A DNA stretch of 64,000 bases from Rhynchopus sp. YZ270_cl-10. Taxonomy: Eukaryota; Euglenozoa; Diplonemea; Diplonemida; Diplonemidae. Positions 56,601-64,000 of this stretch are shown here, piece by piece. The DNA lies in assembly GCA_964035575.1 (NCBI GenBank), contig OZ037884.1:310001-374000 (forward strand), written 5' to 3'. The notes below the pieces were generated by a model. That model saw only the letters and a program-made list of their open reading frames with translations. It did no database searches and had not been told where the DNA came from. Each line of letters begins with the position of its first letter. Position 1 is the first letter of the stretch. A program made the position numbers and the translations under genes.

Positions 56601-57655
56601 CCACGGAGATGGAGGTATCTGAAATAGCGGGCCTGATGCACTGCTGTGAGCGGGCCGATACCCATGGACACGGTAGGGTTCTCCCAGAAGTCGGGCATAA
56701 GCCGGGGGTGGGGGTACGATGAAAGCCCTTCACCAGGGTTGCATTCACGTCTGAAATGCATGATTTGATCCAACGTAATACGCCCTTCCAAGAAGGCACG
56801 AGCGTAGGCCCCCGGAGATGCGTGCCCCTGGATGTACAAGGAGTCCCCTTCCCCACCACCAAAGCCTTTGCCACGAAGGAAGTGGTTTTGCAGCACCTCA
56901 ATAATATCGCAAACAGACGCAAAGGTTCCAATATGCCCTCCCAACCCAGGGTTGATGGAGTTGTTCAAAGAAACGATGACTGCGGCATTCCAACGCACAA
57001 TATTCGAAATTTTCTCCTCCATCTCCAAATCTCCCGGGTAAGCAACGTCATGCGCGCTCGGAATAGTGTTCACAAAAGGCGTCACAGCGGGTTGGTGAAT
57101 TGAAATTTCAAGCCGTTGCGCTTCCCGAAGGAGTTCATGAAGGAGAAACCTCGCTCTGTTCGGTCCATGCTCCTGAACCACAGCTTCGAGAGACTCAACC
57201 CATTCTTGGGTTTCCTGCTGGTCGAAGACGGGGTTGGGGGAGGACATATTTTTCATGGCGGAGGGCATGATGTTACGGTGCTGCCCACCAATGTCCATTG
57301 AGGACGAAAACTTCGGCATTTCGCCACGTAGACTGCGCATGAATTCGTCATAGCTGATGTCGCCTGAGCTGTCAGTGTCGAAGAAGTCGAAGAGCTCCCC
57401 TTTCTCCTCCTCCCCGAGGTCGAGCCCCATCTTGTCAACAAGATCGCTAAATTCGTCGTACTCAATGTGTTTGCTTCCGGTGGAGTCTGAGGCAGCAAAC
57501 CATTCATTGGTCACGGAAACAACCCCCTTAGATGCAGCGCTCTTGTCCTTCACCAAGTCCTGCATCTTCGACAAACAAGCCGGCGCTTCACGACGGAACG
57601 CCCTTTGGCTTGCTTTCACAAACGTTCGGCATGATGTTGAAACGTTTCTCAACAT
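53687..57655 (-). CDS. aceE: Mitochondrial pyruvate dehydrogenase E1, homodimeric AceE type, with N-terminal EF-hand pair; three exons
   Basis: The exons are 55106-57655, 54636-54814 and 53687-54074, giving 1038 residues (bacterial AceE is about 890). E1 decarboxylates pyruvate with thiamine diphosphate and passes the acetyl group to E2. The start at 57655 opens MLRNVSTSCRTFVKASQRAF, a basic Ser/Arg-rich mitochondrial presequence. Residues about 50-110 form two EF-hands: a degenerate loop at 57-68 and a canonical loop DTDSSGDISYDE at 93-104. AceE homology starts near 145. The diphosphate-binding motif begins GDGEMDESE near 366, with NCNYQRLDGPV downstream. Exon 1 ends ALEEG; exon 2 continues DVDRVREGV; exon 3 continues SYGELHNDMNDALRHNRL as in AceE. 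The EF-hand fusion is not part of the usual bacterial enzyme. A CCAG site 23 bases before the ATG could accept a spliced leader. Confidence 0.95.
54075..54635 (-). other. aceE intron 2, containing a stem-loop module
   Basis: A 561-base intron in phase 2. It begins GTATGG after GTGAG and ends CACATCAG before CTACGG, joining AG and C into the Ser of VSYGEL. It holds a GTGTGATGT-rich simple repeat near 54160-54205, two copies of CTTGCGCAGAATATG (54141 and 54221), and a type-2 stem-loop module at 54336-54374. Presence of modules here shows that they are compatible with being transcribed and spliced out. Confidence 0.9.
54815..55105 (-). other. aceE intron 1
   Basis: A 291-base spliceosomal intron in phase 0. 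It begins GTATGT after the codons for ALEEG and ends CCCAACAG before GACGTTGAC. Removing it restores continuous AceE homology across PALEEG-DVDRVREGV. It contains the polypyrimidine segment CCCACCCACCCAACA twice; only the downstream copy is followed by G and used as the acceptor. Confidence 0.9.
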
Positions 57656-57727
57656 TGTGTGGGGGGGTTGGGGGGGGTCTGGTGGAGGTGGTGGTGGAGG
57701 CGCAACGTGCCCTGAATGTTTCATTAC

Positions 57728-57808
57728 CGTTACCATTCGTACAAAATTATCGACCGTACTAATGCTCGACCTTTTTTACAATAAAACATTTTTACGAATA
57801 CGGTAACT
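57728..57808. mobile_element. TACCGTATTCGTAC-family hairpin just upstream of aceE
   Basis: GTTACCATTCGTACAAAATT and the right end TACGAATACGGTAAC pair. Its nearer edge lies 73 bases before the aceE start codon. It could contribute to the promoter or to the untranslated leader, but nothing in the sequence shows a regulatory role. Confidence 0.6.
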
Positions 57809-57822
57809 TTGTTGGATTCCTC

Positions 57823-58050
57823 TTGTTCGTAACAGTTCCAAGTTGGTACTTCATTGTAGACACGTCCAGGGCAGTGTTAGCCAATAGAGGCCGCAGTTTG
57901 CACCCGAGAGATTTGCACCATGGGAAGGCTGAGGGAATCGTAGTGGGTACACAACGTAGGGTGTACGAATTCGGTGAAGGAGAGCAGGAGGAGGAGGAGG
58001 ACTTAAAGCGGGTTGTTCACAGCGTTGAACAGGAACAAAGGGAAGATTAG
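57823..58050 (+). CDS. Possible small protein, weakly supported
   Basis: A frame of 75 codons in mixed-composition sequence, ending in an acidic helix (EFGEGEQEEEEDLKRVVHSV, then EQEQRED). Unlike most frames here it is not built from homopolymer or repeat sequence. It would be the only plus-strand gene, no domain is recognised, and it might be an exon or a gene remnant. Function unknown. Confidence 0.25.
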   Translation: MFVTVPSWYFIVDTSRAVLANRGRSLHPRDLHHGKAEGIVVGTQRRVYEFGEGEQEEEEDLKRVVHSVEQEQRED

Positions 58051-58875
58051 ATTTTGAAAAATAAAGTAGGGATATAAGTCAACGTATTTATGGTTACTCC
58101 ACAAAAAAGAACGCACAGGAGAGAGGGAAGAAGATGGGGGGGGCAGGGAGGGGAGGAAAGATTGAGGGGAACATCACGAAACATAAAATAGAAGAAAAAA
58201 ACACCTCTTTTGCGGGGTGTATAAGTAGTTAGTCGTATTTCGAAGAGAAAAAAAAATATGGAATTGTTCTGGTCCATAGTGTTCTTTTCTTTTCGATACG
58301 GTATGTCAGTTTTATTATTATTTTTTTTTTCGATAAGTCGTGGTTTGGTGCAGCTGTCACTCAAACAGTCTTTACAATCCTTTACACATCAATTGAAGGA
58401 TCGATGTCTATTTGCACTGTGGACACTCAAGGATGTGCTCCACTTCACTCCACTCCACTTCACTTCACTGCTTTATTTTTATAGACGTCATGAGCATACC
58501 AATGATATACATCACCGTACACTGCAGACAGGTTGAGAGGAAAATCGTATATTGGGAATAACAAAACGCCCTCTTCCCAAATACCATTTGCTCATTTATC
58601 CCTAAAAGGCTATTCTCCCCTCGGCTCTGTCCACAGTTTACAAAGTCTGCTCAACACAAAATTCACACAAAAAGAATAACCCCTTTATTAACGTACCCCA
58701 GAAAGACGGAGGGGAAGAGAGAAAAAAAAAACCGATAAATGCGTTGGCGCTTTCCACACGATCTCTCACCTGATGGGGTGGTGGTGTTGTGGAGTGCGGT
58801 TGGGATTAACACTTTATGCTCACAAAAAGGAATACACGCCAAAATCGGGGATTTGTTTTTTTTTTCGTTCTGCAC

Positions 58876-58968
58876 TGAAAAGGCGCGTATAGGCCAAACC
58901 CCACCCATTTGTCCCAGCCTTTACGCGCCTATACGCGCCTCTACGCGGGGTAAAAATCAGGTGGATGT
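58876..58968. mobile_element. Partial CCACCTGATTTTTACCCCG element
   Basis: Contains GGCGCGTATAGGCC, AAACCCCACCCATTT, TTTACGCGCCTATACGCG and the end GGGGTAAAAATCAGGTGG. The left end of the complete copy at 59957-60064 is missing. Confidence 0.65.
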
Positions 58969-59930
58969 AGCATTGTACCTCTACAATACATCAGCAAACA
59001 CAAAAAAATTCGTGGCAATAAACTATGTTGTCCCAAAAGGGGGTGTTTTAAAAGTGCAACAAACGTCTCACGAAAAAAAAAAAACATTAAAAATTGATTT
59101 GGTTATCGTCAGGGAGATGACCTCTATGTCAATGCTGGTGACACACAGGGCAGGCCTGACAGGGTGCAAGACAAAAAAAAAGGGGGGGTGTTTGATTCAG
59201 CCTGCTAGTATGGGTTAGCAGGCATCAAAAAAAAACATAGAAAATACATAATCAGGCGAACGGAACAAAAGTACAGAACTGAAAAAATGAAGAAAAAAAT
59301 GAAGCACAAAAAATAGGGTGAGGGGGTCTGAATATGCTTCACTGTGAACATAACATCATTTTAAGAAAAACCCCTTCCTTGAGACATGCGGGATACCTTA
59401 CATTGTCCAAATAAATTTGGCATCCAAAAAAAAGGCCCAAAATCTGTCAAACTTATTTTTTGGACAACCTGTTTGGGAGGGGGGTCACAATAATGGGGAA
59501 TAAAAAGTGTCACACAGACAAAAGAAGAAGAAAAATTGAAATAAAATAACATAATGAAAGAATAATGCTTCTCTCTTTCTTTCGAAGATGGGAATATGCC
59601 TTACTGTGCACACATATCTTTATTAAAGAAAAGAGGGTTGTCTTACTGGAGAAATAGCGAAAAAAAGGGGGAAGGGGAGGGGGCGAGACTCAGTGCACGG
59701 TGCGGTAGTCAGCTAATGAAAACAACACCAAATGGCAACCCGTAGGGTTTGTCGTGCGTCATTTACAACCTTATTGCCTGCGAGATGCCTTTGACTACAG
59801 ATTGCGACTTAAAAAGAAACGTTTATAAGATGAACCAAAGGCTCTCTGTACTTCGTCACCTTAAAAAGAGGGTTGCCATATGACATGGCATGTAGCTTGT
59901 CATGGGGCTGACTACCACACCATGTGGTGG

Positions 59931-60130
59931 CTGTATTGTGATAATTGCCGTATCATCCACCTGATTTTTACCCCGCGTATAGGCGCGTAAAGGCCCGTAT
60001 AGGCCAAACCCCACCCATTTTTCCCAGCCTTTACGCGCCTATACGCGGGGTAAAAATCAGGTGGATCATAATACATAACACAATACAGCTGTATTGTGTT
60101 AAGTATTATGGGCAATTATCACAATGCAGA
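59931..60130. mobile_element. GTGGCTGTATTGTG palindrome interrupted by another element
   Basis: GTGGCTGTATTGTGATAATTGCC at the left and GGGCAATTATCACAATGCAG at the right are its arms, matching 17407-17524. The inner part is cut by the element at 59957-60064, with ATCAT duplicated at the junctions. Confidence 0.75.
59957..60064. mobile_element. Complete 108-base CCACCTGATTTTTACCCCG MITE with 5-bp target duplication
   Basis: CCACCTGATTTTTACCCCGC and GCGGGGTAAAAATCAGGTGG are perfect inverted ends; GGCGCGTAAAGGC pairs with GCCTTTACGCGCC inside. ATCAT is repeated at 59952-59956 and 60065-60069. It interrupts an older palindrome, which gives a relative age. Confidence 0.85.
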
Positions 60131-60383
60131 CACGAATGAGATGGTGCTAACAGTTTAAAGGGGGGGTTTAAAAAAAAGGACCGAATTTTTAAGACATTGC
60201 ATAACCTTCGCATAAAAGGTAGCAACGGATGATGGGGGGGGATTTGAAAATGTTTTTTTTTTTAGTAGTTTCGACAAATCTCCCTGTCCGAGGACAGGGG
60301 TTCTGCACAACAAAGTCGCCCGAAGGCTAAATGAATTTCAAAGGTATAGATGCAGATCATCCACAACTCATTTTTTCTCTTTT

Positions 60384-60450
60384 GATAAATTGTTGGAGTA
60401 GTGTAGTTGTCTCGGGTTGTGTTGCCACAGTTTTGTGCAAATCCCCACTT
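60384..60450 (+). repeat. Type-2 module
   Basis: Full copy with GTTGTCTCGGGTTGTG; the 3' side reads GCAAATCCCCACTTTC. Confidence 0.6.
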
Positions 60451-61549
60451 TCTTTTTTGTTTTGAAAGTGCTTTGTGCTCTGTTTATGGGAAAGGGGGTG
60501 GAGGAAGATCGGAGGGGGGGGAAACCTATAATTTCCCACCCACTCTTTACCCCTGTTTTCTTGTTGTTGAGAAAACGAACTTTTTTTTTTTTTGCGTGAA
60601 AAAAAAAAAAAAAAAAATGAAGCGGAACTGTAGCAAATGTCTCCGTAAAAAGATATGCAGGCATTTTGACAGCTGTATAGTAACTTTAAAAGAATACCCC
60701 TCTCGGCTGTGGGCTGGGCCTAAAACGCAAAAGACCGCCTTTCTACATAGCCCAATGGGAGTTTGAATGTGTTTTTATGAAGTTTTTGTTATGTTTGCTT
60801 TGTGCTCTTGTTTTTTTTGTTTTTCGCCCAATGGGAGTGACACCTATGACCACCTCCTGGCTGCCTTCCCGAACAAAAGCTGTAGAGGTTACGAGATAAA
60901 TAATAATAAAACAACAGGATGATATCTGAGTCTCGATTGGTCACCTTTTTAAAGACAAAGTATGGAATGAGAGTGGACGTGGAAAAAAAAGGGGGGAATA
61001 TGGTATGCAAAGAAATATTCTGTTATGTTTTTTTAGGCGAAAAATCGAAGGGGGAAAAGGGCGAGAGGGAGATGTTAATTTTATGCCGCTCCAGCCAAAC
61101 TTCCCACCGTTTGAGTAAAACAAAAAAACAAAAAAAACAAAAAAACAAAAGAGAAGTTTGGAAGTGCAAAAAATGCCTCACCGTTTTATCAGCAGACCCA
61201 GGCAAGTAAACAAAGTCTGCTCCCTTCTCCTTCTTGAACATCACAGACTTTATGAAGCCTTTACACGATGCACTTTTGGGTTTTTTTCTTTTTTTTCCTC
61301 TTCCCAAATCCAATCTGTGCTGGAGGGGAAACATAAAAGATTTTACCTTTTAAAATTTACTTCAACAATGACCAAAAGGCATACGATTGCCAGAAACATA
61401 CATCTTTGTTCTCGTTTCCAAGCAAATTCCACCAACCACCCTTTCGGGGGTTGCAGTGTGTCAGGACCCCCATACTCCAAGCTATACTTTCTTGTCAAAT
61501 AAAAAGAAAGTACAGGACCTGACACTGATGTTCAAAAAAATCAGACTTT

Positions 61550-61770
61550 TTTAACGGTCGCCACCTGATCTTGATAACTTGACTAGGAAAGGGGGATTAT
61601 TTTCGTTGAACGCAGCCTTTTAAAGGGAAGGGGTTTTTGTAGATGGTTTTGTTTATGTTTTGTACTCTTTGTTTTTTTTTTTTTTTGCTTTTTTGGAGAA
61701 AACAGTTGGGTATCAGGCGATCAAAACGTTGGCTTATTTATTCTGGTTTCTAACTAATAACACTGCATGT
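61550..61770 (+). repeat. Dispersed repeat, copy 2 of 2
   Basis: Matches 14965-15160 in two blocks (CACCTGATCTTGATAAC to GAACGCAGCC, and GGTATCAGGCGAT to TAATAACACT). A T-rich stretch of about 50 bases including a run of 17 T separates the blocks here. Confidence 0.65.
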
Positions 61771-62191
61771 AGGGGAAAAAAGATGGGCACTAGCCACCCC
61801 ACAAAATAGAAGTTGAAAAACGCCTCATCTGACACAAAATTACAGAAAAAATGAGTCCAAAAAAAAATTGTTTGATTATAGACTGCTGTCACCTAGATAG
61901 GTCTATAATTAAACAAAAATATGCGTAATTTTTGCCACAACAAAAAACAAAACAAAAACCCACTGCAACATAAATAAATAAATGCGTTAACACAAAGATA
62001 GAAGAAAGGAAGAAGAAAAAGGGAGTGTCGTGCTCCCTGACACCAAGTCCTGGAAGAAACCTTTTGGCTGGCAGGACTCTGGCTTCTATTGTGATCAATG
62101 TCTTAGAATCCTTCAGAACACACAAAGAGACGCAATACTGCCATTGGGGAGGGAGTGTAACACTGAAGGGGGGGGGAAAAAGAAAAAACTT

Positions 62192-62262
62192 GTTTCATAT
62201 ACTAACTATTCTACTGAATAGATGGTATAATAGGGTGCACTAAATGTACCCAAACTTTTTTT
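62192..62262 (+). repeat. Type-6 module
   Basis: TTCATATACTAACTATTCTA, then CTGAATAGATGGTATAATAG and GGTGCACTAAATGTACCCAA. TTCTACTGAATAGA is a hairpin word. Other copies are near 858-912, 12855-12920 and 23470-23530. Confidence 0.65.
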
Positions 62263-62300
62263 TACTTTATGTGGATTGTTTGTTTAGAAAAAAAACAAAA

Positions 62301-62342
62301 TTTTATAAGATGATCCTAAGCCTCTCGTTGCTTAGTCACCTA
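62301..62342 (+). repeat. Type-1 stem-loop module, full copy
   Basis: TTTTATAAGATGATCCTAAG and a perfect CTAAGC with GCTTAG stem around CTCTCGTT, ending GTCACCTAAA. Confidence 0.7.
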
Positions 62343-62352
62343 AAGAAATGTT

Positions 62353-62421
62353 TATTGGCTGAAGGGGGGGATGATTCGCACTTCTTGCGCACTTTTTGCA
62401 TCCCCCCCATTCAGCCACATC
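62353..62421. mobile_element. Minimal GTGGCTGAAGGGG element
   Basis: TGGCTGAAGGGGGGGATGAT is followed by three CGCACTT units and the inverted end CCCCCCCATTCAGCCACA. At about 69 bases it is the shortest complete copy in the window and defines what the family needs: two ends and a few CGCAC units. Confidence 0.7.
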
Positions 62422-62745
62422 AGTTATCCTTTGTAAAACGTTACGACTTTAAAAAAATGTAGCGATACAATGTTATCCTTTGAAAAATTGTTGGAATGGA
62501 GTAGTTGCCACATATGCAAGCCACCACTGTGCACCTACATGTACATTGCCTTACCACTTTGGTCCATGGGGGGTGCAAATACCCCTCATTAGGAAAGTGA
62601 AAACCCCTGCAGAGGGAGGGGTGTGTATTTTGACCCTCAAGGAATGACATAAGTGGGGAAATGCTCTGGAAGACCAAATTGAGAAGCGAGAAAACAATTA
62701 AAAAAAAAAGTACCCCTTCATCACCTTGGGGGAAAAGAAAGAAAA

Positions 62746-62787
62746 ATTTATAATGACCCCAGGCCCCTCTCGTGCTTGGTCATCTAA
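62746..62787 (+). repeat. Type-1 module with compensatory stem
   Basis: The stem is CCAGGC with GCTTGG, again keeping pairing while differing from CTAAGC with GCTTAG at three positions, including one wobble. Confidence 0.65.
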
Positions 62788-64000
62788 AGGAAAACGTATG
62801 GAATCGCAAGAGGGCGGATACGACAGGAAATAAAATTAAAAAAATTTGAACGATGAATGTATCTCTCGTTGTACGCACACGCATATCTTTTTAAAAAAAG
62901 GGAGGGGTTATAGGGCACACTCCCACAACCAAGATCTTAAAAATAGAAAATCTTGACAAGGATGGGATGTACCTTCCACACACACACAACTCGTTTATTG
63001 TTAAAGAATGATATGAATGTACGTCAGCCTTGTTTAAGCGCTTTTGGAAGAGGGGGAAAAAGTTACATTGCCGTCTCTTTGGTGTTGTTCGTTTGTTGCA
63101 TTGAAGCATCTACACAGAAAATTTTATATGACCTTAAGCCTCTCGTTGCTTAGTCTGATTAGATTATTCTTTGGGGGGGTGAAGAGAGAAAAAAATGCGT
63201 CTACAATACTAAGCATAGACCTGTGGGGGGAAACGTTGTTTTCCCCTTCACAGGATAATGCTTGTTTGTCAGACGTCGCACGAAATGGTAGAGTGGAATG
63301 TGGTCGATGTTTGGTCATGGTTTGTGCATAGGGTTGGGTGGGGGGGAAAGTGCGGAGTGAAGTAAAATGGATAGATAACAACAAAACAAAAAAATGGAGG
63401 GAAAAAATGAAAAGTTTAAGAAGAACCTACGTCTCCCGTACTTTGCCCCGTCTCGCTCTGACCTCACCATAGGTTATGTTTTTTCTTCTTTTTGATTACC
63501 AGGTTTGGGGGAAAAAATGCAGGGGCAATCAATCCAATTTGGAAGGTGCTGCTGAAGGTGCATCAGTTGGTAAAGAAGAATACTCATTTTTTCTTTCTTT
63601 TTTTGCTGATCTGTTTAGTGAAGCTTCCAGACAGACAAATCACAATATGTTATTTTATTTTTTTATTTTTTATTTTTTTTTTTTGCGCTGTGTCGACAAT
63701 CATCGACCGAGGCAAGAGTCTGCACTCAATATTGCCTGATAGGATGTGTACTTAACCTATTAGCCACCACCTTTACATATATGTAAAGGTTAATCAGCAC
63801 CAGCCTCCTAGAAAATAAAATTTTGTCAAAAGTGAAAAAAAAATTTTGCAATGGATTCCGGGAGGTTGAAATGTGTGATTCCCCTATTTTTTTCTCTTTT
63901 TTTTTGATTTTTTCTCCCACCCACAACACGCACAACAGAGGGAAATTCGTGAAAAAGGGGTTTTTTTGGGGTTTTTTGGGGTTTTCAGAGCACTATCAAA

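Larger units (their letters stand above)
58051..64000. other. Noncoding region at the right end
   Basis: No gene is supported. Modules: type 1 at 59820-59862, near 60916-60950, 62301-62342, 62746-62787, 63121-63155 and near 63410-63450; type 2 at 60384-60450 and near 62480-62528; type 3 at 61151-61203; type 5 near 62850-62890; type 6 near 62192-62262; type 7 near 60262-60325 and 63690-63720. Hairpin elements and a two-copy repeat are listed separately. Confidence 0.55.

Noticed and set aside
48042-57655. metE and aceE as bacterial contamination
   Set aside because: aceE has two spliceosomal introns, a mitochondrial presequence and an EF-hand pair, and both genes are embedded in the same module-rich noncoding DNA as the rest of the window.
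1-64000. Retroviral, LTR or Polinton-type remnants
   Set aside because: No reverse transcriptase, integrase, capsid or polymerase motif and no long direct terminal repeats were recognised.

Overview
The window is nuclear DNA of a protist. Five protein genes are supported, all on the minus strand, separated by up to about 16 kb of noncoding DNA full of A/T homopolymers, short stem-loop modules, hairpin transposon remnants and satellite arrays. A eukaryote is indicated by GT-AG introns in the pyruvate dehydrogenase gene, by its likely mitochondrial presequence, by signal peptides on the surface proteins, and by the SINE-like and hAT-like repeats. One-strand gene order, pyrimidine-rich AG sites just upstream of start codons, and a homodimeric (AceE-type) pyruvate dehydrogenase E1 suggest Euglenozoa, possibly a diplonemid. 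This assignment is an inference and no spliced-leader gene was found.

Layout. 1-2954: modules and homopolymers. 2955-7193, 23922-27317 and 38891-42454: three paralogous surface proteins. Each has a signal peptide, a conserved ectodomain of about 330 residues, a Pro/Thr-rich stalk whose repeat differs in every copy, about seven membrane helices and a cytoplasmic tail. A broken piece of the same membrane domain lies at 8047-8612. 7194-23921 is the richest mobile-element region. It holds a hAT-like element at 8680-10192 with an 8-bp target duplication and three satellite arrays, a hairpin element at 10637-10919, an inverted-repeat unit at 11063-12146 carrying a broken EGF-like gene piece, an AAGATCTT-rich element at 16260-16860, a perfect 579-bp-arm palindrome at 17982-19183, a diverged palindrome at 19206-20005, and a second hAT-like element at 22125-22987 with a 9-bp target duplication and an octamer satellite. 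27318-38890 and 42455-48041 hold a diverged repeat family marked by CGCCTGCGGCGC plus several hairpin elements. 48042-50381 is metE. 53687-57655 is an aceE-type gene of three exons with an N-terminal EF-hand pair. 57656-64000 holds modules and nested hairpin elements.

Function. metE (cobalamin-independent methionine synthase) and the E1 gene are housekeeping metabolism. The three surface proteins are probably plasma-membrane mucin-like receptors or coat proteins of unknown role.

The most unusual signal is a set of short (35-130 bp) structured modules scattered through the noncoding DNA. The best one occurs in about 30 copies, nearly all on the plus strand, opposite to every gene. Its 5-6 bp stem keeps pairing through compensatory changes. 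All comparisons were done by eye; positions of diverged repeats are accurate to a few bases.
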